A DNA stretch of 64,000 nucleotides from Deltaproteobacteria bacterium (GTDB lineage Bacteria > Desulfobacterota > Desulfobulbia > Desulfobulbales > JAJRZW01). Made by a program: the position numbers and the translations under genes. Shown here piece by piece: positions 31,132 to 40,529 of this stretch (the stretch's first letter is position 1; each line of letters starts with the position of its first letter). The stretch spans positions 1 through 64,000 of the forward strand of contig JAJRZW010000022.1 of NCBI GenBank assembly GCA_024275015.1, in the 5' to 3' direction. The notes under the pieces were generated by a model. The model had not been told where the DNA came from, did no database searches, and saw only the letters and a list, made by a program, of their open reading frames with translations.

Positions 31132-32925
31132 TTATTTCTTCGAGCGCAGAACGCTTAAAAACGCCCGTTGGGGAATGTCGACATTGCCCACGGTCTTCAT
31201 TCGTTTCTTGCCCGCCTTCTGTTTTTCAAGGAGCTTGCGTTTACGTGATATGTCGCCGCCGTAACATTTGGCGGTTACGTCTTTTCTCAGGGCGCTGATG
31301 TTGGTCCGGGCGATAATCGTGCCGCCGATGGCCGCCTGGATGGCGATTTTGAACATCTGTCGCGGGATCTCCTCTTTGAGTCGTTCGCAGGCGTTAAGCC
31401 CCCGCTCCCGGGCCCGGGAACGGTTGACCAGTTGCGACAGGGCGTCAACCCGTTCGCCGTTGACGAGGATATCGACCTTGACCAGATCACTTTCGCGATA
31501 ATCCAGCATGTCATAGTCAAAGGACCCGTATCCCTGGGTGACGCTTTTCAGGCGGTCGTAGAAGTCGTAGATTACCTCGGCTAAGGGCAGTTCACAGGAA
31601 AACTCTATCCGTCCCGGGGTCGGGTAGTGGTAGTTGGTGTTTACCCCGCGTCGTTCCATACACAGGGTCATCACCGCTCCCATGTAACGCTCGGGAATGA
31701 GGATGGTGGCCTTGATAAACGGTTCTTCGACGTGGTCGATGTGTCCCGGATCGGGGAAGTGGGCCGGGTTGTCGATCTCGACCATCTTCGCGTCAACCAG
31801 GTAAAAGTGGTAGTTGACCGTGGGCACGGTGAGGATCAGCGACAGGTCGAATTCACATTCCAGTCGTTCCTGGATCACTTCAAGGTGCAACAGGCCTAAA
31901 AAACCACAGCGGAAACCGAAGCCCAGGGCGGTGGAACTGTCCTTCTGGAAAGAGAGGGATGCGTCGTTTAACTTCAGTTTTTCCAGGGCCGCGGCCAGGT
32001 CTTCGTAGTCGTCGGTGGAGATGGGATAGAGGGAGGAGAATACCACCTGCTGGACCTCGCGGAATCCTGGCAGAGGCTTTTTGCACGGGCGATCCTTATT
32101 GGTGATGGTGTCCCCCGGGCGGGTATCTTCCACCTGTTTTACCCCGGCGAGGATATAGCCCACCTGACCGGCGGATAATTTTTCTGTCGGGCTGCGCTTC
32201 AGGTGAAAAAGTCCCACCTCTTCCACCCGGTATTCGGCGTTATTGGCCATGAATATGATCGTATCCCCCGGGCGGACGCTGCCGGCGAAGAGCCGTACCG
32301 AGATGATGGTGCCGCGGTAGGGGTCGTAATTGGCGTCAAAGATCAGGGCCTCAAGCGGGGCCTCGGGGTCGCCCTCGGGCGGCGGGATTTTCGCGGCAAT
32401 GGCGGCGAGAATACGATCTACCCCTTCGCCGGTTTTGGCCGAGCAGGGGATGACCTCGGAAGCGTCAAGGCCGAGGTCTTCCTCGATCTGCAGGGACACC
32501 CCCTCGGGGTCGGCGGCCGGTAGGTCGATCTTGTTGATTACCGGGATGATTTCAAGGTCGTTTTCAAGGGCGAGATAGAGGTTGGCCAGGGTCTGGGCCT
32601 CGACCCCCTGGGAGGCGTCTATCAACAGCAGGGCGCCCTCGCAGGCGGCCAGGGCCCGGGAAACCTCGTAGCTGAAATCCACATGCCCGGGGGTATCGAC
32701 CAGGTTGAGCTGGTACTCGACTCCGTCCGCGTCTTTATAGGGCAGGCATATTGTCTGGCTTTTAATGGTAATTCCGCGTTCCCGTTCAATATCCATGCTG
32801 TCAAGGAGCTGGTCCTTAAACTCGCGGTCGGTGACCATGCCGCAGAGCTGAATCATGCGGTCTGCAAGGGTGGATTTTCCGTGGTCGATGTGGGCAATAA
32901 TACTGAAGTTTCGGATACTTTTCAT
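31132..32925 (-). CDS. lepA: Elongation factor 4 (LepA)
   Basis: [63 protein letters not shown]. Confidence 0.97.
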   Translation of the reverse strand: MKSIRNFSIIAHIDHGKSTLADRMIQLCGMVTDREFKDQLLDSMDIERERGITIKSQTICLPYKDADGVEYQLNLVDTPGHVDFSYEVSRALAACEGALLLIDASQGVEAQTLANLYLALENDLEIIPVINKIDLPAADPEGVSLQIEEDLGLDASEVIPCSAKTGEGVDRILAAIAAKIPPPEGDPEAPLEALIFDANYDPYRGTIISVRLFAGSVRPGDTIIFMANNAEYRVEEVGLFHLKRSPTEKLSAGQVGYILAGVKQVEDTRPGDTITNKDRPCKKPLPGFREVQQVVFSSLYPISTDDYEDLAAALEKLKLNDASLSFQKDSSTALGFGFRCGFLGLLHLEVIQERLECEFDLSLILTVPTVNYHFYLVDAKMVEIDNPAHFPDPGHIDHVEEPFIKATILIPERYMGAVMTLCMERRGVNTNYHYPTPGRIEFSCELPLAEVIYDFYDRLKSVTQGYGSFDYDMLDYRESDLVKVDILVNGERVDALSQLVNRSRARERGLNACERLKEEIPRQMFKIAIQAAIGGTIIARTNISALRKDVTAKCYGGDISRKRKLLEKQKAGKKRMKTVGNVDIPQRAFLSVLRSKK

Positions 32926-32990
32926 GTCTTCCCGGAGTATGGGGGGTTAGACTTATTCAAGGTGGATGATTAACTCGTAATAAATATCTC

Positions 32991-33123
32991 GATGGCTAAA
33001 TTAAGAATTTCGATATACGAAGAAGCAGGGTATTTTTGTGGGTGAGGCCATATCCCGTCATGGCGGGATCAGACGCGCAAAAATACGCTACGACGCAGTA
33101 GATCCAATTCTTACGACGCCATC
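32991..33123. mobile_element. Family C MITE-like element, copy C2 (133 bp)
   Basis: Inverted ends GATGGCTAAATTAAGAATTTCG / CCAATTCTTACGACGCCATC. Confidence 0.8.
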
Positions 33124-33263
33124 ATGAAAGAGGATGGTTTATTTGTCAAGGCAAGCGAGGAACGGGCTGATGAATATTATGGCGGCGCGGCTATCAATAA
33201 GGTAAAATTATCTTTTTGTCTCATATTTTGACCTTTTCAGCGTAGAAATCATAAATAGCGTCT

Positions 33264-34262
33264 ATGGCTAATAAACGTAAGAAAAAGCAGGAGCCTGCCG
33301 TTACCGCGGTAATGGTTGAACCTGATGAGATTAACCCCGTGGTCAGTCTTGAAGATTCGGAACGTCTGCCGGCCATCGGTAATCCGGGGCTGCATCGCTA
33401 TCTTCAGGAGATCAACCAGTATCGCCGCCTGACCCGGGAGGAAACCGAGGCCCTGGCCCGGGAATATCAGGCGACCGGTGACCGTGACGCCGCTTACCGG
33501 CTGGTGACCGCCAATCTTCGTCTGGTGGTCAAGGTGGCGATGGACTTCCAGAAGTACTGGATGCAGAATTTTCTTGATCTGATTCAGGAGGGAAATGTCG
33601 GTCTGGTCCAGGCGGTAAAAAAGTTTGATCCCTTTCGCGGGGTCAAGTTCTCCTATTATGCCGCCTTCTGGATTCGGGCCTATATCCTGAAGTACATCAT
33701 GGATAATTGGCGTCTGGTAAAGATCGGCACCACCCAGGCGCAGCGTAAGCTTTTTTTCAGCCTCAACAAGGAAAAACGTCTCCTTGAGGCCCAGGGCTTC
33801 AAGCCTGGGGCCAAGCTTCTTGCCCAGCGGCTTGATGTCAAGGAGAGCGAGATCATCGAGATGGGTCAGCGGATGAGCGGCAATGATGTCTCCCTTGAGA
33901 GCCCGATAAAGAATGACTCCGATGATCAGCATAAGGATTTTCTACCCTGGCAGGGGCCGGCCATCGAAGAGACTGTGGCTGATAAAGAGTTTAACGCCCG
34001 GGTTCACGAGGCCATCGACGGGATGCGCGCGCGCCTTAATGAAAAAGAGTCAGCTATCCTTGATCTCCGCCTCCTGAGTGATTCCCCCCTCACCCTGCAG
34101 GTGATCGCCGATCGCTTCAAGGTATCGCGGGAGCGGGTGCGGCAGATAGAGGTGGCGCTTTTGAAGAAGATGCGGACTGTTTTTGAGCACGATATTCCTG
34201 ATATAAGGGATTTCCTTGATGAAATAATAGAGGGGTGGCGGAAGGGTTCTTCCGGACGATGA
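33264..34262 (+). CDS. rpoH: RpoH/sigma-32-like RNA polymerase sigma factor
   Basis: NLRLVVKVAMDFQKYWMQNFLDLIQEGNVGLVQAVKKFDPFRGVKFSYYAAFWIRAYILKYIM; region 4 LQVIADRFKVSRERVRQIE. Confidence 0.9.
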   Translation: MANKRKKKQEPAVTAVMVEPDEINPVVSLEDSERLPAIGNPGLHRYLQEINQYRRLTREETEALAREYQATGDRDAAYRLVTANLRLVVKVAMDFQKYWMQNFLDLIQEGNVGLVQAVKKFDPFRGVKFSYYAAFWIRAYILKYIMDNWRLVKIGTTQAQRKLFFSLNKEKRLLEAQGFKPGAKLLAQRLDVKESEIIEMGQRMSGNDVSLESPIKNDSDDQHKDFLPWQGPAIEETVADKEFNARVHEAIDGMRARLNEKESAILDLRLLSDSPLTLQVIADRFKVSRERVRQIEVALLKKMRTVFEHDIPDIRDFLDEIIEGWRKGSSGR

Positions 34263-34279
34263 AGGCCCAGGGTGAAATT

Positions 34280-35485
34280 ATGCGGGTTCCATTACTTGAT
34301 TTACAGAAAAATCTTGCCCCGATGCGCGATGATATCGTTGCCGCGGTCACCGGGGTTATTGATTCAAGCCGATATATCCTCGGTCCCCGGGTCGAAGAGT
34401 TCGAGCAGAAGGTGGCGGCTTACAGCGGTGCCGGTTTTGGGGTTGGGGTATCAAGCGGTACCGACGCCCTTCTCGTTGCCCTGATGGCTCTGGGGATCGG
34501 CCCCGGGGATATGGTCGCGACCACCCCCTATAGTTTTTTTGCCACCATGGGCAGCATTCTCCGGGTGGGGGCGCGACCATGTTTTATCGACATCGAGCCT
34601 GGCGGTTTCAATATCGACACCGTAAAATTGGCCGAGGTCCTGGCTGATTGCGCTGAACGAGAGCGGATCAAGGCGATAATGCCGGTACACCTTTACGGCC
34701 AGTGCGCTGACATGAACGCGGTCATGGCCCTTGCCGGCCGTTACGGGATCGCGGTTATCGAGGACGCGGCCCAGGCCATCGGCGCCGTCTGCCCGGTGGA
34801 AAGCGGTGACGAGGTGTCGTGGCTGCGGGCCGGGACCATGGGGGATGCCGGTTGTTTTTCTTTTTTCCCCAGCAAAAACCTTGGTGGTATCGGTGACGGC
34901 GGCATGGTGGTCACCGATGACGATGAGTTGGCCCGGCTGATGCGGCAGATGCGGATGCACGGCGAGACCAGCCGTTATCATCATGCCTTTGTCGGCGGTA
35001 ATTTCCGTCTTGATCCTGTTCAGGCCGCGGTCTTGAGCGTCAAACTTGATTATCTTGAGTCCTGGCATACGGCCCGGCGCGCCAACGCCGATCTCTACGA
35101 CCGTCTTTTTGTTGAAGCCGGGCTTGTTGACGCGGCCCTGGTTGTCCCGCCGCCCCGGGTTTACGCCCACACGGCGCAGAAGGAAGATCCGGCCGGGGTG
35201 AATAATCATATCTTTAATCAATATGTTATCCGGGTCCGTAATCGTGATCAGCTGGCACGATTTTTAACCGAAAACGAGATCGGCTGCGCCATCTATTATC
35301 CCCTGACCCTGCCCCGGCAGGAATGTGTCGCCGGTCTTGGTTATGATGATTTCAGTTTTCCCGAGGCCCAGAGGGCGGCGGAGGAGACCCTTGCCCTTCC
35401 CATCTATCCCGAGCTCGGCAACGCGGCGCAGCAATATGTGGTTGAGAAAATAGTCGCCTTTTATCGGGATAATGGTCTTCTTTAA
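34280..35485 (+). CDS. DegT/DnrJ/EryC1/StrS family aminotransferase
   Basis: MRVPLLDLQKNLAPMRDDIV, GVGVSSGTDALLVALMALGIGPGD, VIEDAAQAIGA, FSFFPSKNLGGIGDGG. Confidence 0.93.
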   Translation: MRVPLLDLQKNLAPMRDDIVAAVTGVIDSSRYILGPRVEEFEQKVAAYSGAGFGVGVSSGTDALLVALMALGIGPGDMVATTPYSFFATMGSILRVGARPCFIDIEPGGFNIDTVKLAEVLADCAERERIKAIMPVHLYGQCADMNAVMALAGRYGIAVIEDAAQAIGAVCPVESGDEVSWLRAGTMGDAGCFSFFPSKNLGGIGDGGMVVTDDDELARLMRQMRMHGETSRYHHAFVGGNFRLDPVQAAVLSVKLDYLESWHTARRANADLYDRLFVEAGLVDAALVVPPPRVYAHTAQKEDPAGVNNHIFNQYVIRVRNRDQLARFLTENEIGCAIYYPLTLPRQECVAGLGYDDFSFPEAQRAAEETLALPIYPELGNAAQQYVVEKIVAFYRDNGLL

Positions 35486-38360
35486 GAAAGAAAAAATTAT
35501 CGGAACCATTCTGTTCCTGGCGATCCTGTTTTTGCCGGGGACGGCGTGGTCCCTGAACCTGAAGACCTTTTTCCCGTTCAGGGATTTCCTGCCATCGGTC
35601 GACGTTGTTCTCAGTGGCAGTGATGTCCCGCTCTGGAAGGGGATCTGGGATGAGGCCCGCGATCTTGCCCGTAAAGATGAATTAAGCAAGTCCGCCATAC
35701 AATACGCCGCCGCGGTAAAGATTGCCGGGCCCAGGCGTCAGCTTCTCTGGGAAAATGCCTGTGTCCTGGTAGCTCTCGGTAAATGGCAGGCGGCCGCAGA
35801 CCTTCTTGAACCCCTGGTGGAGCAGGCCCCGGCCGAGGTTGATTTTATTACCAGTCTCGGGCTGGTGATGTTTGAGCGCAGTCGCTTCAAGCGGGCCCTG
35901 GCCCTTTTTGAGCGGGCGGCGAAGCTCTCACCCGGCGATATCCGGGCCCTTGCCGGCAGGGTGCAATGCCTGATTGCGGTTGACCGTAAGAACGAGGCCC
36001 TGCCCCTTTTACAAAAGCTTTCCCGGCGGCGGCGTGGCAACCGGCAGGTGAAAAAGGCATTGGCGTTGCTGGCTTTTGAACTCAAGCGTTATTCCCTGGC
36101 GCGGCGCTATCTGGTATCCCTGGCCCGTGGTCCTAAGGCTGATCTTGCGATTCTGCAGCTCGCGGCCCGGGTTCATGAGCGTCTGCGGCTGGTTAAGGCC
36201 GCCTCCGGGTATTGGCGTCGGATTCTGGCCCTTGACCGGGATAACCGTGAGGCCCATGGCCGTCTGGCCCTTTATTATGAGAACAGCGGCCGGTTTGATA
36301 AAGCCCTGGGCCATCTGCGTCAACTTCTTGCCGGTGACAGGAACAATGCCTCCCTCCTGCAGCGGATATGCCGTCTTCTTGTCCAGCAGGACCGTTTCCC
36401 CGAGGCCCTGCCTTATTTTGAACGTTACGTCATCCTTCGTCCCGATGATCACAAGGCCCTGCGGACAATCATAAATCTTAATGTCGCCCTTGGCGCCAAC
36501 GCCCTTGATTTTTATCGCCGCATCCTTTCCATCCGCCCCGATGACCCGGCCCTGGTCGATCGTCTGGTCACCGACCTTCTTGATGCCGGTGACGGCGACG
36601 GCGCTATCTTTGTCTATGAACATTTGCTCCGGATTTCCGCTGACAAGGCCGGGGTCATCAGGCGTATGCTCCCCCTGCTTACCCGCCTCTCGCGGCGCGA
36701 TAAACTGCGTAAGGCCCTTGAAACCCTGGTAAAACTGGATCCTGATGATCACGCCAGCTCCCTGCGTCTTGCCGGTCTTTATCTCGATTCCGGTGATGTG
36801 GCCGCGGCCGGAAAGATTATCACCATTCTCGCGGATGATTCCGGGGTTGCGGCCCAGCCGGGATTCCTGGTTCTCCGGGGACGTTATCGTCGGGTTACGG
36901 GCAGGGATTACGGGGCCCTGGTTGATTTTTCCGCCTATCTCGACAAACAACCATTTGACGACGATACAAGGCTTGAATGCGTCGATATCGCCGGCCGCCT
37001 TGGCCTTATTGTCACCCTGCGACAGCTGGTTTCCGGCTTTAACGAGCCCGGCGACAACGAGGGGCGTCTGCGGCTGATCGCCGATGCCTTTTCCCGTGCC
37101 GGTGGCTATCGTGAGGCATTGGCCCTTTATGCCGAGCTGGTAGGCGAGATAAGTGAATCCCGGCCCGATGATGCCATGGCCCGGGCTGATGTCCTGATGG
37201 CCGAGGCCGACACCATGGCCTCAGCCGGCCTGGAGTTTGAGTCGGAAGGTCTGCTTTACCGGATCATCGGCAGCGGCGTCGGGGCCGGGGGCGCGGCGCG
37301 GATGCTTTTTGACTATTATCTTCCCCGAAACCAGGAGATTGCCGCGGCCCTGCTTACCTTTATTCAAAGGCAGGGGCAGGCGGACGATCCGTGGATTACC
37401 CTCTTTTCGGCCCGGCTGATGGCGGCCCGGGGAGATCTGGCCTCAGCCTATGAACGTTGTCTGGGGCTGTTATCCCTGGACATCTCGACCGCAGGTAACA
37501 AAGATCTGCGCCCGGAAGCGGACCTATTCGTTGCCGATATTCTTCTCCGTCAGGGGCGTCTTGAGGAGGCGGAAAGGCTGTGTCTCACCCTCATGGGAAG
37601 GGAAGAAAACCCCAGGGTAATTGCTCTGCTCTACAAGATCTATCAGGCCGCCGGCGAGGGGGCGGAGGCGGCGAAATTTCTGGCCGCGGAGGTGGAAAAG
37701 AACCGCGATGCGGCCGCGATTATAGCACTGGCCGAGGCGTTTGAACGAATGGGACTTCCCGGGGTTGCCGCATCCCTTGCGGCCAGGGTTGCCCCCGACC
37801 TTCCCGGTTCTCTCCTTGTGCCGATGTTGCGGGCCAGGAATCTTAACGCCACCGGCCGACCTCTTGACGGGGTTGAGGTTTTGCGAAAGTCGGTGCTTTT
37901 CACGGATGAGGATATCCTCCAGACCCAGGCGGCAGCCCTTTATGCCGCCGGCGGCGATATGGATTCCGCCGCGGACCTTGCGGCTAAGGTTCTGCTGTCG
38001 TGGCCGGAGAGAAGGGATATGCAGTTGCTCGGTCTCAAGTCCCGGGCGCGGACAATGGGGCGGCAGAAGGCTCTGCTTGCGGCGGCGGCGATGTTTGACG
38101 CCGACCTTGATCGTAAAATAGGTCAGGCCCTGGAACGCGGCCGGATCAGGATGAATATTTCGCTGCCGCGTCGCAGTCTATGGGATATCATAACCTTTAA
38201 TCGTGGTCACGAAGTATCAATGCTTCAACAGGTGATGAACCCGGCGATGATCGTGACCGCGATACTTGACCATAGCCGTCTTCCGGCGGCAGTGGCGCCT
38301 TTTTACGCCGAGTACCGATGGCGGCAACGATTCCGGGACGAAGTGCTCCGTTACCGTTGA
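35472..38360 (+). CDS. Large TPR-repeat protein with N-terminal hydrophobic segment
   Basis: 962 aa; repeated TPR-like helices (e.g. NREAHGRLALYYENSGRFDKALGHLRQLLAGD). Confidence 0.8.
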   Translation: MVFFKKEKIIGTILFLAILFLPGTAWSLNLKTFFPFRDFLPSVDVVLSGSDVPLWKGIWDEARDLARKDELSKSAIQYAAAVKIAGPRRQLLWENACVLVALGKWQAAADLLEPLVEQAPAEVDFITSLGLVMFERSRFKRALALFERAAKLSPGDIRALAGRVQCLIAVDRKNEALPLLQKLSRRRRGNRQVKKALALLAFELKRYSLARRYLVSLARGPKADLAILQLAARVHERLRLVKAASGYWRRILALDRDNREAHGRLALYYENSGRFDKALGHLRQLLAGDRNNASLLQRICRLLVQQDRFPEALPYFERYVILRPDDHKALRTIINLNVALGANALDFYRRILSIRPDDPALVDRLVTDLLDAGDGDGAIFVYEHLLRISADKAGVIRRMLPLLTRLSRRDKLRKALETLVKLDPDDHASSLRLAGLYLDSGDVAAAGKIITILADDSGVAAQPGFLVLRGRYRRVTGRDYGALVDFSAYLDKQPFDDDTRLECVDIAGRLGLIVTLRQLVSGFNEPGDNEGRLRLIADAFSRAGGYREALALYAELVGEISESRPDDAMARADVLMAEADTMASAGLEFESEGLLYRIIGSGVGAGGAARMLFDYYLPRNQEIAAALLTFIQRQGQADDPWITLFSARLMAARGDLASAYERCLGLLSLDISTAGNKDLRPEADLFVADILLRQGRLEEAERLCLTLMGREENPRVIALLYKIYQAAGEGAEAAKFLAAEVEKNRDAAAIIALAEAFERMGLPGVAASLAARVAPDLPGSLLVPMLRARNLNATGRPLDGVEVLRKSVLFTDEDILQTQAAALYAAGGDMDSAADLAAKVLLSWPERRDMQLLGLKSRARTMGRQKALLAAAAMFDADLDRKIGQALERGRIRMNISLPRRSLWDIITFNRGHEVSMLQQVMNPAMIVTAILDHSRLPAAVAPFYAEYRWRQRFRDEVLRYR

Positions 38361-38399
38361 CTCTTTGGTGGATTTTTCATCTCATGGAGATAAAATAAA

Positions 38400-38603
38400 A
38401 TGACCGGATGGTTCGAGGTCCTTGAAATTGTTTTTTTCGTTATCTGCTGGTTTCTGGCGGTGCTGTTTCTCGTGCCCCGTTGTCGTGGAGGCTTTTCCTG
38501 AAAGGGTAATCCCGGCTGGTTCGTGAAACCGGAAAAGAATGATGTTGACCGTAAAAGAGGCACCGGCGGCAACGGGGTCCTTGACAAAGAGGAAAAAAAA
38601 TAA
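38400..38603 (+). CDS. Candidate small single-pass membrane selenoprotein (TGA at 38499-38501 read as Sec), or a 33-aa microprotein if TGA is a stop
   Basis: Hand translation MTGWFEVLEIVFFVICWFLAVLFLVPRCRGGFS-U-KGNPGWFVKPEKNDVDRKRGTGGNGVLDKEEKK*; GGAGA upstream of ATG; hairpin after TGA; terminator at 38621. Confidence 0.45.
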
Positions 38604-38620
38604 AATACATCTGCATGTAT

Positions 38621-38663
38621 CTCCTGCCCGGGCCATCCCGCTGGGCGGGAGTTTTCTTTTTTT
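38621..38663 (+). terminator. Rho-independent terminator candidate
   Basis: CTCCTGCCCGGGCCATCCCGCTGGGCGGGAGTTTTCTTTTTTT. Confidence 0.85.
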
Positions 38664-38787
38664 GAAGTAATACGATATTTGTTGGTCTCGCAATAAATTG
38701 CTGGCCAACGGCAATTGCGTTTCTAGCTTACTTTAGATCACGTGGACTCGCCTCCGTTTGAGATACTTGACGAGTCCATACATATTT

Positions 38788-38881
38788 GATGAAGTCGTAA
38801 CAGGTACCCGCTCCGGCTGAAAAGGCACTTTTTCCGGAAATCGCCGAAGACGTCTCCGTGGGGAATTGTTGTGCGACCATC
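38788..38881. mobile_element. Family B element, copy B4, internally deleted (94 bp)
   Basis: GATGAAGTCGTAACAGGTACCCGCTCCGGCTGAAAA joined directly to TTTTTCCGGAAATCGCCGAAGACGTCTCCGTGGGGAATTGTTGTGCGACCATC. Confidence 0.8.
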
Positions 38882-38931
38882 ATATTCCGAGCTCCGGCAT
38901 AGTTGTCTGGGTCGTTATGAGGAGGTTTTTT

Positions 38932-39417
38932 ATGGTAGAACGTATCCCGATGTCCAGTACCGGTCATGATCGTCTGCGGGATGAACTTGACCGGTTGCAG
39001 CGGGTTGACCGGATTGAGGTGATAAAGGCGATCGAGGTTGCCCGTGAACATGGTGATCTGAAGGAAAACGCCGAATATCATGCCGCCAAGGAGAGGCAGG
39101 GCTTTATCGAGGGCCGGATAATGGATCTGAAGGACAAACTTGGCCGTAGCGAGGTCATCGACTGCACTGAGGTCCCCTGCGACCGGGCGGTGTTCGGAAC
39201 CGTGGTCTCGGTGCTTGACCTTGACACCGATGACGAGCTTGTCTACCAGCTATTGGGTCCGGAGGAGGCGGATGTGGACAGCGGCAGTATCTCGGTGCTG
39301 TCTCCCCTGGGCCAGTCGCTTTTAGGCAAGGAGGTAGGCGATGAAGTGGTGGTTGTTACTCCCAACGGTCGCCGTGAACTTGAGATAGTTGATATCGGTC
39401 CCTCTGGTTTTGCCTGA
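38932..39417 (+). CDS. greA: GreA/GreB-family transcript cleavage factor
   Basis: IEVAREHGDLKENAEYHAAKERQGFIEGRI; AGGAGG upstream of ATG. Confidence 0.93.
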   Translation: MVERIPMSSTGHDRLRDELDRLQRVDRIEVIKAIEVAREHGDLKENAEYHAAKERQGFIEGRIMDLKDKLGRSEVIDCTEVPCDRAVFGTVVSVLDLDTDDELVYQLLGPEEADVDSGSISVLSPLGQSLLGKEVGDEVVVVTPNGRRELEIVDIGPSGFA

Positions 39418-40002
39418 TCAGGGCTGGTTCATCCCGGCAAGGAATATATAGCTTACCTGGGCCGCGGTTTCGTCGATGTCGTAGGTGCTGTTCGGGTTGA
39501 GGACCCAGAGGCGGGCGCATTCGTCGATGGCGCCGAAGATCATTCTTTTGGCGATTCCCGGCTTGATCTCCGGGCGGAAGATTTTCATCTTCTGGCCTTT
39601 GTGGATGATGGTGGAGATGATGTTTATATATTCGATGAATTTGGTGTTGCGGTATTCGCGCATGAATTTATTGCTCTGCCGCAGTTCCATCTGCAGGACC
39701 TCGGCCAGGCTTTTTTGTTTTTGTACCATTTCAAGGTGCTGGGCCACAAAGATTTCGAGCATCCGCCGCGGATCTTTTTCCTGGTCAAGGCGTTTCTTGA
39801 CCTTGATAATGATTTTGCCGATTTCCTTTTCAAAAAGGGAGATCAGGATGTCGTATTTATTGTTGAAATAAAGATATATGGTGCCGTCGGCCACGCCCGC
39901 CCTGCCGGCGATATCCGAGATTCGGGCTTTGAAGAAACCTTTTTCGGCAAAGACTTCTACCGCGGCGGCAATGATCTTTCGATATTTGTCTGATGTCCGC
40001 AT
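39418..40002 (-). CDS. TetR-family transcriptional regulator
   Basis: KIIAAAVEVFAEKGFFKARISDIAGRAGVADGTIYLYFNNKYDIL. Confidence 0.93.
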   Translation of the reverse strand: MRTSDKYRKIIAAAVEVFAEKGFFKARISDIAGRAGVADGTIYLYFNNKYDILISLFEKEIGKIIIKVKKRLDQEKDPRRMLEIFVAQHLEMVQKQKSLAEVLQMELRQSNKFMREYRNTKFIEYINIISTIIHKGQKMKIFRPEIKPGIAKRMIFGAIDECARLWVLNPNSTYDIDETAAQVSYIFLAGMNQP

Positions 40003-40035
40003 AGGCTTGTCAGGCAGAATGGTTGAGTTTATATT

Positions 40036-40108
40036 GATGGTGTCGTAATAATTCCGATTTACCGCGTCGTGGCGTATTTTTGTATACCGAAATTCTTACT
40101 TAGCCATC
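40036..40108. mobile_element. Family C element, copy C3 (73 bp)
   Basis: GATGGTGTCGTAATAATTC...CGAAATTCTTACTTAGCCATC. Confidence 0.75.
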
Positions 40109-40118
40109 GTTATATTTG

Positions 40119-40292
40119 ACGGATTCGTAACAATTCCTCGCTCCGGCTGAAAACGATAATTGCCGGGCGGCTGAAATCTCGAACTCGGGCTATGCCTTCA
40201 AACATGCGGGATTTTTCAATCCATCCCGCCGTCCGGCGTTTTTTCCGGAAATCGTCGAAGACGCCTCCGCGGGGATTTGTTACGAGTCCATC
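40119..40292. mobile_element. Family B element, copy B5 (174 bp)
   Basis: GACGGATTCGTAACAATTCCTCGCTCC...GCGGGGATTTGTTACGAGTCCATC. Confidence 0.85.
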
Positions 40293-40394
40293 TATAATTG
40301 AGAGCCTTGTGAAATGGCCTTTCGATCCATGGCGGCATTTTTTGATCCTGAACCGAAAATTCGTATTTTTCAAGGCTTTCTGTCCGGTGACGGC

Positions 40395-40420
40395 ATAAAA
40401 TGAATGTCGGTTCATTTTAT
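40395..40420. repeat. Perfect 10-bp hairpin
   Basis: ATAAAATGAA-TGTCGG-TTCATTTTAT. Confidence 0.85.
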
Positions 40421-40431
40421 GGTGGGGTTTC

Positions 40432-40468
40432 CCTTATGTCAACCTTATGTCAACCTTATGTCAACCTT
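40432..40468. repeat. Tandem repeat, 11-mer CCTTATGTCAA x3 plus partial
   Basis: Read directly. Confidence 0.95.
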
Positions 40469-40529
40469 GATGGACTCGTAACAATTCGTGGAATGGCTAA
40501 GTAAAAAGTTCGATTTCTGAGGAGAAAAA

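Noticed and set aside
38382-38714. 110-aa minus-strand ORF over the selenoprotein candidate
   Set aside because: The terminator with its T-tract points to plus-strand transcription; the minus-strand translation has no recognisable motif.
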